A DNA stretch of 64,000 nt from Pedobacter fastidiosus (GCF_014306625.1 NZ_JACRYL010000002.1:230922-294921), one strand, 5' to 3'. Shown: positions 24,882 to 35,478, numbered from the stretch's first letter. Numbers and translations are program-made. The notes: a model not told the origin generated them from the letters alone.

Positions 24882-25880
24882 ATGAAAGAAACAGTGGTGA
24901 GCGGTATTCGCTCAACAGGAAAATTACATTTGGGTAATTATTACGGGGCAGTAAAAAACTTTGTGCAAATGCAAAATGATTACAATTGCTATTTTTTTAT
25001 TGCCGATTTACACTCTTTAACAACACATCCTACTCCGGCAGATTTACACGGAAATATTAAACACGTTTTAGTAGAATATTTAGCAAGTGGCATCGATCCA
25101 GAAAATAGCACCATTTATATTCAAAGTGATGTTCCAGAAATCGCCGAGCTTTATTTATACTTGAATATGAATGCTTACATGGGCGAATTGGAGCGCAGTA
25201 CATCTTTTAAGGATAAGGTTCGTTCCAATCCTGATAATGTAAATGCTGGTTTATTAACTTACCCAGTTTTAATGGCTGCTGATATTTTAATTCATAAAGC
25301 AACAAAAGTACCTGTTGGAAAAGATCAAGAACAACATTTGGAAATGGCCCGTACTTTCGGGAATCGTTTTAATAGATTATACAATACCGAATATTTCCCT
25401 GAGCCTTATGCTTTTAGCTATTCTGAAAAGTTAGTTAAAGTTCCAGGTTTAGATGGAAAAGGTAAAATGGGCAAATCTGAAGGGGAAGCTAATGCGGTTT
25501 ACCTATCTGATGATCCGGAAACAATCCGTAAGAAAGTAATGAAAGCAGTGAGTGATGGCGGTCCGACGGAAGAAAACCAACCAAAGCCAGAACCGATTCA
25601 AAATTTATTTGATTTAATGAAGGTGGTTTCTAGTGCTGATACCCATCAACATTTTGAAGATTTATATAGCAAAATGCAGATTCGCTATGGCGATTTTAAG
25701 AAACAACTGGCGGAAGATATGATTATCGCGACCGCACCAATGCGTGAACGGATTCAAGATATTGCCAAAGATGACTCTTATTTACGTCAAGTTGCGAAGC
25801 ACGGTGCATTAAAAGCTCGTGAAAGTGCACAAAAAACCATTAGAGAAGTTCGTAGTTTAATCGGATTTAAAAGTTTTTAA
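24882..25880 (+). CDS. trpS: tryptophanyl-tRNA synthetase
   Basis: A 332-aa class I synthetase. The HIGH-like signature is HLGN (16-19) after SGIRSTGK, and the KMSKS-like loop is KMGKS (195-199). Other landmarks are DLHSLT (42-47) and the dimer/Trp-pocket GKDQEQHLE. Length is typical of bacterial TrpRS. The 250-bp region upstream contains no gene and no trp leader or T-box that I can recognise. Confidence 0.95.
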   Translation: MKETVVSGIRSTGKLHLGNYYGAVKNFVQMQNDYNCYFFIADLHSLTTHPTPADLHGNIKHVLVEYLASGIDPENSTIYIQSDVPEIAELYLYLNMNAYMGELERSTSFKDKVRSNPDNVNAGLLTYPVLMAADILIHKATKVPVGKDQEQHLEMARTFGNRFNRLYNTEYFPEPYAFSYSEKLVKVPGLDGKGKMGKSEGEANAVYLSDDPETIRKKVMKAVSDGGPTEENQPKPEPIQNLFDLMKVVSSADTHQHFEDLYSKMQIRYGDFKKQLAEDMIIATAPMRERIQDIAKDDSYLRQVAKHGALKARESAQKTIREVRSLIGFKSF

Positions 25881-25993
25881 TAATATTTAATAGATTTGAG
25901 AAGATGGATGCGGGATCTGAGATTTAAGGCAAATTGCTTTATCTTAAGTCAAAATTCTCAAATCTCATTTCTCAAATCTCATATCTAAGCAAT

Positions 25994-26608
25994 ATGCACA
26001 TAGCAATCGTAGGGAATATAGGTGCCGGTAAAACAACTTTAACAGGTTTATTGGCGAAAAATTATGGATGGGAGGCTTTATACGAAGCTGTGGACAACAA
26101 TCCTTATTTAGAAGATTTTTATAGTGATATGAAGCGCTGGAGCTTTAATCTTCAGATTTATTTCTTAAACAGTCGTTTCCAACAAATAACTGATATTGAG
26201 GTAAATAAACGCAACGTTATTCAAGATAGAACGATTTATGAGGATGCGCACATTTTTGCAGAAAACCTGCATGATATGGCATTAATGACTACTCGTGATC
26301 ATGATAACTACCGTGCAATTTTCGATAACATTACTTCTTTTATTAAACCACCAGATTTATTGGTTTACTTACGTGCCTCAGTTCCTACTTTGGTAAATAA
26401 CATTCAACGCCGTGGACGTGAGTACGAAGCTGGAATTCGAATAGATTACCTTTCTAAACTGAATGAGAAATACGAAGCTTGGATTAAAGGATATAACTTG
26501 GGTAAATTGTTGATTTTGGATAAAGATAAATTGGATTTCACCAATAATCCAGAAGATTTGGGAACGGTAATTCAATCTATCGAAGCTGAGATAAACGGAT
26601 TGTTTTAA
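25994..26608 (+). CDS. deoxynucleoside kinase (dNK family)
   Basis: A 204-aa kinase with P-loop GNIGAGKTT (7-15), the DRT motif (78-80) with E83 for substrate contact, and the lid RRGREYEAGI region. The family phosphorylates deoxyadenosine/deoxyguanosine or a wider set. Exact specificity is not readable. The ATG at 25994 is chosen because the P-loop follows at the normal distance. The upstream frame crosses 'tctcaaatctc' repeats. Bacteroidota often place such kinases near pyrG or kdsB, as here. Confidence 0.9.
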   Translation: MHIAIVGNIGAGKTTLTGLLAKNYGWEALYEAVDNNPYLEDFYSDMKRWSFNLQIYFLNSRFQQITDIEVNKRNVIQDRTIYEDAHIFAENLHDMALMTTRDHDNYRAIFDNITSFIKPPDLLVYLRASVPTLVNNIQRRGREYEAGIRIDYLSKLNEKYEAWIKGYNLGKLLILDKDKLDFTNNPEDLGTVIQSIEAEINGLF

Positions 26609-26758
26609 CCCCCCAGCCCCCTGAAGGGGGAGTTTAAAGGCAAAGTGGAAAAGCAAAGTCAAAATAATCTGATCATTACATTTTTAATATTTCAATTTAT
26701 TGAAAACCAAATATGAACGTTAGAAATTCAAAGTCCCCTTTAGGGGATTTAGGGGTAA
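26607..26758. repeat. paired C-rich dispersed repeats around the kdsB start
   Basis: The half gccccctgaagggggagt (from about 26617) and, in opposite orientation, agtcccctttaggggattta (26731-26750) flank about 95 bp. The second half lies inside the first codons of kdsB. Confidence 0.65.
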
Positions 26759-27501
26759 TCGGAATTATTCCTGCTCGCTACGCCTCTACCCGCTTTCCTG
26801 GCAAACCTTTAGTTGATATTGCCGGAAAGACAATGATTCAGCGTGTTTATGAGCAAGCAATGAAAGCAGAAAGTTTATCAAAAGTGGTTATCGCTACCGA
26901 TGATGAGCGAATTGCTGATGAAGTTAAAAGGTTTGGCGGGGAGTACGTTTTCACAGCATCAACCCACCAAAGCGGAACGGATAGATGTGCCGAAGTTGCA
27001 GAGAAATTACCAGAATATAATATTATAATAAACATTCAAGGTGATGAACCTTTTATTGAACCTGCTCAAATTGATTTATTGGCAAGCTGTTTCACCGAAG
27101 AAAAAGTTCAGTTGGCTACGTTAATAAAATCTATAGAAAGCCAGGAAAGTGTTTATAATCCAAATAGTCCGAAGGTTGTTATTGATGTAAACGGCAGAGC
27201 AATTTACTTTAGTAGAAGCCCGATTCCTTTTATTAGAAACGGTGAACCGGGGGTGTGGGCTGAAAAGCACCAGTTTTATAAGCATGTTGGGATTTACGGT
27301 TACAGAAGCGAATCGTTAAAAGCGATAACTAAACTTCCTCCATCCTCTTTAGAAATAGCAGAAAGTTTGGAACAACTTCGCTGGATCGAAAATGGATTTT
27401 ACATCCAAACAAAAGTTACCGATTTAGAAACTGTTGCTATCGATACTCCTGAAGATCTTAAGAAACTAAATAAGTTGCTAAAAGCTTTGAAGTTGGAATA
27501 A
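26713..27501 (+). CDS. kdsB: 3-deoxy-manno-octulosonate cytidylyltransferase (CMP-KDO synthetase)
   Basis: A 262-aa enzyme activating KDO for lipid A core assembly. Core motifs are IIPARYASTRFPGKPL (18-33), INIQGDEPF with the metal-binding Asp, and YFSRSPIPF. Family members normally begin two or three residues before GIIPAR. Here the first 15 residues (MNVRNSKSPLGDLGV) come from translation of the dispersed CCCC..GGGG element. The N-terminus has therefore been rebuilt by a repeat. A later start is not available without cutting into the nucleotide-binding strand, apart from a GTG at codon 15. Confidence 0.92.
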   Translation: MNVRNSKSPLGDLGVIGIIPARYASTRFPGKPLVDIAGKTMIQRVYEQAMKAESLSKVVIATDDERIADEVKRFGGEYVFTASTHQSGTDRCAEVAEKLPEYNIIINIQGDEPFIEPAQIDLLASCFTEEKVQLATLIKSIESQESVYNPNSPKVVIDVNGRAIYFSRSPIPFIRNGEPGVWAEKHQFYKHVGIYGYRSESLKAITKLPPSSLEIAESLEQLRWIENGFYIQTKVTDLETVAIDTPEDLKKLNKLLKALKLE

Positions 27502-27596
27502 TAGATTTTCTGTTACATTGAGCATGTCGAAATGCTTTAAATGAATTTTTAATTAGTCCTTGCAATTTTATACTTTAGAGGTGATTATCCCTCTTT

Positions 27597-28169
27597 ATGA
27601 AAAAAATATTTTTAATTTTTATCTGCGTTTATATTACAAATCTGGCTTTTGCGCAAGAGCAAGGTGGCTTAATCATAAAAACAAATCTGCTGAACTTGGT
27701 TGCAAAAAGACCATCCTTATCCATAGAAAAGACATTTTCTAATATATATGGACTAGAATTATCCTATGCGTCGGGCGAAATGCGCCACATGCTTTCTCGA
27801 GACTATTACCAATATGAGGGCTTTTTACTTAGAGCGAAGAAGTACCTGGATCCAATAGAAAAAAGAGAGGCAAACGCTTTTTATGGACTTTATGTGGGCT
27901 CACTAGAAAAAACGATTCAAAATCAGGGACGAAGTGGAGAAGGTTTTTTTGATACATCAACGGCTACTAGAGATTTTAAAGCCAATTCAGTTCGATTTGG
28001 TGGAAATTTTGGCGTAATGTTTATCCCCGCAAAACATTTAACATTAGAAGCATTAACAGGTTTTGGATATGGAAAATATTTTAATATGAAAAGTAATCCA
28101 ATCTATAGTGCACCACCAAAAGGATATTTCGATTTCCAATTATGGTTATCAGTTGGTTATTATTTTTGA
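27597..28169 (+). CDS. secreted beta-barrel-like protein of unknown function
   Basis: A 190-aa protein with a signal peptide (KKIFLIFICVYITNLAFAQ, residues 2-20, cleavage after AFA). The rest has alternating strands ending in aromatic residues, including FGGNFGVMFIPAKHLTLEA and the terminal QLWLSVGYYF, which ends in Phe like outer-membrane barrels. No named domain is recognised. The start at 27597 is fixed by the signal peptide. Confidence 0.7.
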   Translation: MKKIFLIFICVYITNLAFAQEQGGLIIKTNLLNLVAKRPSLSIEKTFSNIYGLELSYASGEMRHMLSRDYYQYEGFLLRAKKYLDPIEKREANAFYGLYVGSLEKTIQNQGRSGEGFFDTSTATRDFKANSVRFGGNFGVMFIPAKHLTLEALTGFGYGKYFNMKSNPIYSAPPKGYFDFQLWLSVGYYF

Positions 28170-28208
28170 TGAAAATCATTATTAAAACTAAAATTAGTAG
28201 TTTTGGGT

Positions 28209-28751
28209 ATGAGAAATTTTTCGCTCCTGATGATCATTTGCCTTTTTGCAATAACGGCCTGCAACTCTAACAATAAAAAGGATGCAGGCTCTATTGAGTT
28301 TAAAAACGTAAATCAGCGCATAACTAAATCTTTTTCGAGTTTAAAGACTCTTGATACCTTCAAAATAGAACTTACTGGTCGTACTCCTGAAAATATGGTT
28401 TTGACTTTCACCATAAAAACTGCCGATGGAAAAGAGATTTACAATACCAAAATAAAAGGCACCAAACTATTGGGGAGTACCGATCCTAATGTAGATTTAA
28501 CCAAAGAAAAAGATCAAATCATTTTTGTAAAAACGATTGCGGATGATTTTTTCAGTGACGATAATTTCCTTGAGCCAGCTGTAATGCCCGAAGATAAAGC
28601 TGATAATTATGTTCCTGATAAAGCCCTTTATGAAGAGCTAAAAAAATCGGGGCTAAATGGTTTCAAATATCGATTAGGTAAGGAAAATAACATCTATATT
28701 GCTTGGAGTGAAAAAGAACAGAAAGTAAAAATCTATTACAATTGTTGTTAA
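28209..28751 (+). CDS. lipoprotein of unknown function
   Basis: A 180-aa protein with a lipoprotein signal (RNFSLLMIICLFAITAC, lipid Cys at residue 18). The residues after Cys (NSNNKKDAG) are polar and not the acidic surface-export signal seen on some Bacteroidota lipoproteins, so a periplasm-facing location is more likely. The mature domain has an acidic centre and ends IYYNCC. The ATG at 28209 is used instead of the TTG two codons upstream. No function is recognised. Confidence 0.65.
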   Translation: MRNFSLLMIICLFAITACNSNNKKDAGSIEFKNVNQRITKSFSSLKTLDTFKIELTGRTPENMVLTFTIKTADGKEIYNTKIKGTKLLGSTDPNVDLTKEKDQIIFVKTIADDFFSDDNFLEPAVMPEDKADNYVPDKALYEELKKSGLNGFKYRLGKENNIYIAWSEKEQKVKIYYNCC

Positions 28752-28823
28752 TTTTCTGAACAACACTACTTTATCATTTTTAAAATAACTTATTTTTAAA
28801 TCAGTAGAAACGAGGAATTTTCT

Positions 28824-28831
28824 TACCTTTG
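28824..28831 (+). promoter_or_regulatory. -7 box TACCTTTG of pyrG
   Basis: An exact TAnnTTTG match 53 bp before the ATG, leaving a leader of about 45 nt. The leader shows no C-run attenuator like that of Gram-positive pyrG. Confidence 0.5.
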
Positions 28832-28884
28832 TATCCCGTACAAAAAGCAGCAATTTATTACATCAGCTGTAAAAAATCACAATC

Positions 28885-30501
28885 ATGACAAAGTATATTT
28901 TTGTTACGGGCGGTGTTACTTCCTCTCTTGGAAAGGGCATCATTTCCGCTTCTTTAGCTAAACTTTTACAGGCACGTGGCTACCGTGTAACCATTCAAAA
29001 ATTCGATCCTTACATTAATATCGATCCAGGAACGCTAAATCCTTACGAACATGGCGAATGCTTTGTTACCGAAGATGGTGCAGAAACCGATTTGGATCTT
29101 GGTCATTACGAGCGTTTCTTAAACGTTCCAACTTCTCAGGCAAATAACATTACTACTGGGCGGATTTACCAAAATGTAATCAACAAAGAACGTAAAGGCG
29201 AATATTTAGGAAAAACCGTTCAAGTGGTTCCGCATATTACCGATGAAATTAAACGCAACATGCGGATTCTTGGTGATACCGGAGATTACGATATCGTAAT
29301 TACTGAGCTTGGTGGAACTGTTGGAGATATTGAATCTTTGCCGTTTATTGAGGCTGTTCGTCAGTTTAAATGGGAAGAAGGAAGTACAAATGCAATTGTG
29401 ATCCACTTAACTTTGGTTCCATATTTAGCTGCTGCAGGCGAATTAAAAACTAAGCCAACACAACATTCGGTTAAAGCTTTATTAGAATACGGAATTCAGC
29501 CAGATATATTGGTTTGCCGTACGGAGCATCCGATTAATATGGATATCAGAAAAAAAATTGCATTATTTTGTAACGTTAACATCAATGCGGTAATCGAATC
29601 AATGGATGCATCTACAATTTACGATGTTCCGTTGCTTATGTTAAAAGAACAGCTGGATAAAACGGTTTTATCAAAATTAAAGCTTCCAACTAAGAATGAT
29701 CCGGATATGGAAAGCTGGAAAGATTTCCTTGGTCGTTTAAAAAACCCAACGGCCGATGTTAAAATTGGTTTGATTGGTAAATATGTGGAATTGCCTGATG
29801 CTTATAAATCGATTATTGAATCTTTTGTACACGCGGGTTCTAAAAATGAATGTAAGGTTCGTGTGGAGTACATCCACTCAGAAGGACTTTTTCCAGATAA
29901 CGTTAAGGAGAAATTAAGTCATTTACATGGTGTTTTAGTTGCTCCAGGATTTGGTAGCCGTGGTATTGAAGGAAAAATTGATGCAATTAAATACGTTCGA
30001 GAAAATAATATTCCATTCTTTGGAATTTGTTTAGGGATGCAATGTGCTGTGATTGAGTTCGGTAGGAATGTTTTAGGATTGAAAGATGCACACACCACAG
30101 AAATTGAAGAAAATGCTGCAAATCCGGTAATCAACATGATGGAAGAGCAGAAAAAAATAACCAATAAGGGCGGTACAATGCGTTTGGGTTCTTACCCTTG
30201 CGACATTAAAAAAGGTACTAAAGCTTTTGCTATTTACGGCAAACCCCATATTAATGAGCGTCACCGTCACCGTTACGAATTTAACAACGATTATTTAGCG
30301 CAATATGAAGAAGCTGGAATGATTGCTTCAGGCATGAATCCACAAACCAATTTGGTTGAAATTGTGGAGCTTAAAAACCATCCGTTTTTCGTAGGTGGAC
30401 AATTTCACCCAGAATTAAAATCAACAGTTGCAAATCCTCACCCACTTTTTGTTAAATTTGTGGCCGCTGCGATGGAGTTTGCGAAGAAGAAAACTAATTA
30501 A
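28885..30501 (+). CDS. pyrG: CTP synthase
   Basis: A 538-aa two-domain enzyme making CTP from UTP, ATP and glutamine. The synthetase domain opens with the P-loop-like [12 protein letters not shown] (8-19). The class I glutaminase domain (from about residue 290) has the nucleophile C382 in FGICLGMQ and the catalytic His-x-Glu in QFHPELKS near the end. The yidC gene starts 20 bp after the stop and is probably cotranscribed. Confidence 0.96.
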   Translation: MTKYIFVTGGVTSSLGKGIISASLAKLLQARGYRVTIQKFDPYINIDPGTLNPYEHGECFVTEDGAETDLDLGHYERFLNVPTSQANNITTGRIYQNVINKERKGEYLGKTVQVVPHITDEIKRNMRILGDTGDYDIVITELGGTVGDIESLPFIEAVRQFKWEEGSTNAIVIHLTLVPYLAAAGELKTKPTQHSVKALLEYGIQPDILVCRTEHPINMDIRKKIALFCNVNINAVIESMDASTIYDVPLLMLKEQLDKTVLSKLKLPTKNDPDMESWKDFLGRLKNPTADVKIGLIGKYVELPDAYKSIIESFVHAGSKNECKVRVEYIHSEGLFPDNVKEKLSHLHGVLVAPGFGSRGIEGKIDAIKYVRENNIPFFGICLGMQCAVIEFGRNVLGLKDAHTTEIEENAANPVINMMEEQKKITNKGGTMRLGSYPCDIKKGTKAFAIYGKPHINERHRHRYEFNNDYLAQYEEAGMIASGMNPQTNLVEIVELKNHPFFVGGQFHPELKSTVANPHPLFVKFVAAAMEFAKKKTN

Positions 30502-30521
30502 AAGCAGTATAAATATAAATA

Positions 30522-32315
30522 ATGGATAGAAATACCTTTACAGGATTGTTCCTGATCATGATCATTTTGGCAGGATCATTCTACTTTTTTAAGCCAAGTG
30601 AGGCTGAAATTAAAAAGGCCAAGGAAATAGAGAAAGTTGACTCTTTAAAAAAGGCTGGTGTTGTTGCAACTAAATTAGATACTACAAAAACGGCTGTAGT
30701 TACCCAACCAGCTGTAGATTCATTAGCATTAAAAGGTCCTTTTGGTACTGCATTAACTGGCACAGAACAAAATGTAACTTTAGAAAATGAAAACTTATTG
30801 ATCACTTTGAGTAATAAAGGTGGTAAGATAACTTCAGTAGAAATTAAAGGACAAAAAACATTTAATGGTAAGCCATTAATTTTGTTTGATGGAAACCAGA
30901 ACAAATTTGGGTTAAACCTTAACGCTGCTGGTAAAGTAATTAACACAAACGATTTATTTTTTAAACCAACCAAAGCAGGGAATACTTTAACCATGCGTGC
31001 CGATTACGGTGCAAATGCTTATGTAGAATATGTTTATGATTTAAAAGCATTAAGCAATAAAGTTGGTTTCAATATTAATTTAGTTGGCTTACAACAAGTT
31101 ATTTCTGGCAATAGCGTTGGCTTAAACTGGGAAACTGTTTTATTGCAACAAGAAAAATCTATTGAAAGTGAACACCGTTACTCTGCACCCTATTATAAAT
31201 ATTTGGATGGAGATGTAAATCACTTAAGTGTATCGAAAGATGAGAAAGAAGATTTAGCTAAAGGCAAAATCCAATGGTTTTCATTTAAACAACACTTTTT
31301 CTCTGCTTCTTTAATTTCTAAACAAGCTTTTGAAAAAGGGAATTTAGAAGTTAAAATACCAACAACACCTGGACAAGTTAAATTTTATGGTGCTAACATG
31401 CAGTTACCATATACCCATTTGGCTAATCAGGCTTACGAAATGGAGTTTTACTTCGGTACAAATAAATTTTCTGCCTTAAAAGCTCAAGGTTACGATTTAG
31501 AGCAACAGGTTGATATGGGTTATTGGCCATTAAAATACATTAACCGGTTCATCGTATTACCTGTATTTAATTTCTTAAACAGCTTTGGTTGGAATTATGG
31601 CTTAATCATTTTGGTACTTACCATTTTGCTTAAAGTTGCTTTATCTCCACTTACCTACAAGTCATATTTATCGATGGCTAAAATGAGGGTTTTAAAGCCA
31701 GAGATGGATGAGATTAAAGCTAAAGTTGGTGAAGATAACCCTACATTAGTTCAACAAGAATATTTAAAGCTTTATAAGAAAGCTGGAGTAAATCCACTTG
31801 GCGGATGTTTGCCGATGGTTTTACAATTGCCACTGGTAATGGCATTCTTCTTCTTCTTCCCAAATTTATTTGAGTTAAGAGGCGAAAGTTTCCTTTGGAT
31901 GAAAGATTTATCAACTTATGATGAGTTTATCCGTTTCGGCGTAAAAGTACCATTTATAGGCGATCACTTAAGTTTAATGTGTGTATTGATGACCATCTCT
32001 ACATTGATTATGACATATTTTAACAATCAGGTTTCTGGTGCTACAGGCCAAATGAAATACATTGGTTATGTTATGCCAGTTATTTTCTTAGGTGTTTTAA
32101 ATAGCTATCCGGCAGGATTAAACTATTATTACTTCTTAGCCAACTTAATGACTTTCGGTCAGCAGTTCCTAATTCGTAAAATGGTTGATGATGATAAAAT
32201 CCATGCTTTAATTCAGCAGAATAAAGCTAGACCAGTTGATGAGAAAAAGAAAAAATCTAAATTTCAAACTCGTTTAGATGATTACATGCGTCAACAACAA
32301 AAAGATAAAAAATAA
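30522..32315 (+). CDS. yidC: membrane protein insertase YidC
   Basis: A 597-aa inner-membrane insertase. There is an N-terminal anchor (TFTGLFLIMIILAGSFYFF, 5-23), a long periplasmic beta domain (about 50-350) and the conserved C-terminal five-helix core with the helix-pair Leu/Met-rich loop KVALSPLTYKSYLSMAKM and GCLPMVLQLPLVMAFFFFF region. The tail is strongly basic. Length is normal for Bacteroidota YidC. It follows pyrG and is closed by a strong terminator. Confidence 0.95.
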   Translation: MDRNTFTGLFLIMIILAGSFYFFKPSEAEIKKAKEIEKVDSLKKAGVVATKLDTTKTAVVTQPAVDSLALKGPFGTALTGTEQNVTLENENLLITLSNKGGKITSVEIKGQKTFNGKPLILFDGNQNKFGLNLNAAGKVINTNDLFFKPTKAGNTLTMRADYGANAYVEYVYDLKALSNKVGFNINLVGLQQVISGNSVGLNWETVLLQQEKSIESEHRYSAPYYKYLDGDVNHLSVSKDEKEDLAKGKIQWFSFKQHFFSASLISKQAFEKGNLEVKIPTTPGQVKFYGANMQLPYTHLANQAYEMEFYFGTNKFSALKAQGYDLEQQVDMGYWPLKYINRFIVLPVFNFLNSFGWNYGLIILVLTILLKVALSPLTYKSYLSMAKMRVLKPEMDEIKAKVGEDNPTLVQQEYLKLYKKAGVNPLGGCLPMVLQLPLVMAFFFFFPNLFELRGESFLWMKDLSTYDEFIRFGVKVPFIGDHLSLMCVLMTISTLIMTYFNNQVSGATGQMKYIGYVMPVIFLGVLNSYPAGLNYYYFLANLMTFGQQFLIRKMVDDDKIHALIQQNKARPVDEKKKKSKFQTRLDDYMRQQQKDKK

Positions 32316-32348
32316 TTTCATTCTTTAACGGAGTAGATTATTTATAAT

Positions 32349-32384
32349 AAAGTCCCGATTGTTTCATTAACAATCGGGACTTTT
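32349..32384 (+). terminator. terminator after yidC
   Basis: A perfect 15-bp stem (aaagtcccgattgtt / aacaatcgggacttt) with loop tcatt and a short T-run. It lies 33 bp beyond the yidC stop. Confidence 0.92.
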
Positions 32385-32506
32385 ACTTTATAGGCCAGCC
32401 AAATTCCAAAAAATTGTAATATTTGGCATACATGTTTCTTAATAAGCTAAAATTTTCCAATTTTAGGAGATTGAAATCTCAATCAACAAATTAATTTATC
32501 CCTAAA

Positions 32507-35362
32507 ATGCAAAAAAGACTTACAATAATTCTGTTATTCGTTGTCAGCTTTGCTTACGCACAAAAAAAACCATTAGATCATTCTGTTTATGATACTTGGG
32601 AAGCTGTAGGCATTAAACAATTATCAAACAATGGCCAATGGGCATTATATGGTGTTGTACAACAAGAGGGCGATGCAAAACTTTACATCTCCAATTTAAA
32701 AACCAACACAAAAATTACCATCCCAAGAGGTATGAATGCAGAATTTAGCAACGATTCTAAATTTGCTGCTTTCAATATTCGTCCTTTTAATAAAGATTTA
32801 CGCCAAGCAAAAATCAAGAAGAAAAAGTTGGATGAAATGCCGAAAGATACTTTAGGGATTGCCAATTTAATTACAAATGCAATTACGAAAATTCCTCGAG
32901 TAAAGTCCTTCAAGTTTCCAGAAGATGGATTTGGCGTTATGGCTTATCAATTAGATAAGTTGGATACGGCGAAGAAAGTTGCTGGTCCTCAAAAAAAGGA
33001 CAACGAAATTGATTTTGCAGATGATGAACCTGGTGCTGGCTTAAAGAAAGATGAAGGAACCGATTTAGTGGTTAAAAACCTTACAACTGGAACTGATAAG
33101 ACTTATAAGTTTGTTACCGATTATACCTTTAGCAAAAATGGAAAGCAATTGGTTTTTGCTTGTAGCGGATCAAAAAAGGACAAAACAGCTCCTCAGGGTG
33201 TGTTTTTACTTGATACTGAAAAGGGAACACTTAAATCATTAGTAAAAGGAAAAGGCTCATTTAAAAGTTTTGTTTTTGATGAAGAAAGTGAACACGTAGC
33301 TTTTGTTGGAGAGCAAAGTCCTGAAAAACAAGAAATTAAAAACTACAATATTTATTACAGCTCCTTAACTTTAGATACTGCACAAACTATTGTTGATTAT
33401 GACATGCCAGGCTTACCCGCAAAATGGTCGGTAAGTGGAGATGGACGTGTAAACTTTAGCAAAGATGGTAAGAAATTGTTTTTTGGCATTGCTCCTATTA
33501 AAAAAGCAAAAGACACCACAATTGTAGATTTCGAAGTTGCGAAAGTAGATGTATGGAATTATAAAGATGATTACTTACAGCCAATGCAACTTAAAAATGC
33601 AGATAGAGACAGTAAAAAAAGTTTTTTAGCCGTTATTGATGTTTACAGTAGCGACCCAAAGGTAGTTCCACTAACGGATTTGAGTTTGCCTGACGCCAAT
33701 ATGGTTGGAGAAGGCGATGCAAATTTTGTTCTGGCTTCAACTGATTTTGGTCACCGTGTAGAATCGCAATGGAGTGGCTCTACCAGCAAAGATTACTATT
33801 TGGTGGATACAAAAACTGGACAGCGCAAAAAAATAATCGAAAGCTTAAATGGTTATGCAATGGCATCGCCGGGCGGAAATTATGTTTTATACTTCGATCG
33901 CAAAACAGCTAATTGGTACACTTATAATGTGGCTAATGCAAAAGTAACCACTTTGAATACAGGCTTAAATGTGAAGTTTGTAAATGAAGAGAATGATGTT
34001 CCAGATTTGCCAACACCATACGGTGTAGCAACTTGGACAGAAGACGATAAAGCAGTTTTATTAAATGACAGATATGATATTTGGTCGTTTTCGCCAGATG
34101 GAAAATCTCAACCCAAAAACATTACAGCAGGTTTTGGCAGAGCGAACAAAATCACTTTCCGTTATGAAAGAACCGAAGAAACCAATCGTTTTGAAAGAAA
34201 CGTGGATAACAAATTTGTAAAATCCAATGAGCTGGTTTGGTTAGATGGTTTCAACAACGTAACCAAAGAAAATGGTTTTTACCGTACAAATGTTGGTTCG
34301 GCAAAAGCACCAGAATTGGTTGTAATGGCGAAAACAAAATATTCGAACTTACTTAAAGCCAAAGAAGCTGATGTTTATATTTATGATAAGGGAAATTACG
34401 TGGAATCGCCAAATGTGTATGTAACTACAGATTTTAAAACGGAGACGAAACTTACAAGTACCAATCCTCAACAGCAAAACTACAATTGGGGAACAGCAGA
34501 ATTGGTAAAATGGACTACTCCAAAAGGTTATCAATCTGATGGTATTTTGTACAAACCAGAAAACTTCGATCCAAGTAAAAAATACCCAATGATTGTTTAC
34601 TTCTACGAAAAACTATCTGAAGGTTTATATTCTTATCAGCCACCTGCACCTACCCCATCCCGTTTAAATATCTCATTTTTTGTGAGTAATGGATATTTGG
34701 TTTTCGCACCGGATATTAGTTATGAAACAGGTCACCCAGGTCAATCTGCAGTAGAATTTATTAATTCTGGCGTAGAAAACCTTAAGAAAAACAGCTGGGT
34801 TGATGGAACAAAAATTGGAATTCAAGGACAAAGTTGGGGCGGTTATCAAGTTGCTTATTTAATTACTCAAAATAATATGTATGCGGCTGCATGGGCAGGA
34901 GCTCCAGTTGCAAACATGACTTCTGCTTATGGCGGTATTCGTTGGGAAACAGGCGCAAATCGCCAATTTCAATATGAAAAAACACAAAGCAGAATTGGCG
35001 CTACACTTTGGGAAAAACCGGAACTGTATATCGAGAACTCTCCATTATTTATGTTTCCTAAAGTAAATACGCCAGTAGTAGTTATGGCGAATGATGCAGA
35101 TGGAGCTGTGCCGTGGTATCAAGGAATAGAAATGTTTACCGGACTTCGCCGTTTAGGCAAGCCTGTATGGTTATTAAACTATAATGGGGAGGCGCATAAT
35201 TTGGTTCAGCGCCAAAACCGTAAGGATATTCAAATTCGGGAACAACAGTTTTTTGATTACTATTTAAAAGGTGCAAAAGCCCCCACTTGGATGACAAGCG
35301 GTGTGCCTGCTACTGAAAAAGGAAAAACCTGGGGTTTCGAATTAACAGACGATAAACCATAA
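32507..35362 (+). CDS. S9-family prolyl oligopeptidase-like serine peptidase
   Basis: A 951-aa exported peptidase. It has a signal peptide (KRLTIILLFVVSFAYAQ, 3-19), a large propeller-like N-terminal part and a C-terminal alpha/beta-hydrolase domain. The catalytic Ser is S776 in GQSWGGYQ, with the acid in NDADGAVPW and His in NGEAHNL. Length and motifs match the Bacteroidota S9 peptidases related to dipeptidyl peptidases. Periplasmic breakdown of peptides for nutrition is likely. It stands alone between two terminators. Confidence 0.9.
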   Translation: MQKRLTIILLFVVSFAYAQKKPLDHSVYDTWEAVGIKQLSNNGQWALYGVVQQEGDAKLYISNLKTNTKITIPRGMNAEFSNDSKFAAFNIRPFNKDLRQAKIKKKKLDEMPKDTLGIANLITNAITKIPRVKSFKFPEDGFGVMAYQLDKLDTAKKVAGPQKKDNEIDFADDEPGAGLKKDEGTDLVVKNLTTGTDKTYKFVTDYTFSKNGKQLVFACSGSKKDKTAPQGVFLLDTEKGTLKSLVKGKGSFKSFVFDEESEHVAFVGEQSPEKQEIKNYNIYYSSLTLDTAQTIVDYDMPGLPAKWSVSGDGRVNFSKDGKKLFFGIAPIKKAKDTTIVDFEVAKVDVWNYKDDYLQPMQLKNADRDSKKSFLAVIDVYSSDPKVVPLTDLSLPDANMVGEGDANFVLASTDFGHRVESQWSGSTSKDYYLVDTKTGQRKKIIESLNGYAMASPGGNYVLYFDRKTANWYTYNVANAKVTTLNTGLNVKFVNEENDVPDLPTPYGVATWTEDDKAVLLNDRYDIWSFSPDGKSQPKNITAGFGRANKITFRYERTEETNRFERNVDNKFVKSNELVWLDGFNNVTKENGFYRTNVGSAKAPELVVMAKTKYSNLLKAKEADVYIYDKGNYVESPNVYVTTDFKTETKLTSTNPQQQNYNWGTAELVKWTTPKGYQSDGILYKPENFDPSKKYPMIVYFYEKLSEGLYSYQPPAPTPSRLNISFFVSNGYLVFAPDISYETGHPGQSAVEFINSGVENLKKNSWVDGTKIGIQGQSWGGYQVAYLITQNNMYAAAWAGAPVANMTSAYGGIRWETGANRQFQYEKTQSRIGATLWEKPELYIENSPLFMFPKVNTPVVVMANDADGAVPWYQGIEMFTGLRRLGKPVWLLNYNGEAHNLVQRQNRKDIQIREQQFFDYYLKGAKAPTWMTSGVPATEKGKTWGFELTDDKP

Positions 35363-35382
35363 ACAGTAAAAAATTTCTTTTA

Positions 35383-35428
35383 AAAAGTCCATAGTTTATA
35401 GTGTACAAACTATTTACTATGGACTTTT
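35383..35428 (+). terminator. terminator after the S9 peptidase gene
   Basis: The arms aaaagtccatagt and actatggactttt are complementary over 13 bp with a 20-bp inner region that can extend the pairing. The T-run is short. Confidence 0.75.
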
Positions 35429-35478
35429 GAAGTAAAAAAGGTATTTTAACATCCTCAAACAAAAACTAAATAACCCTA

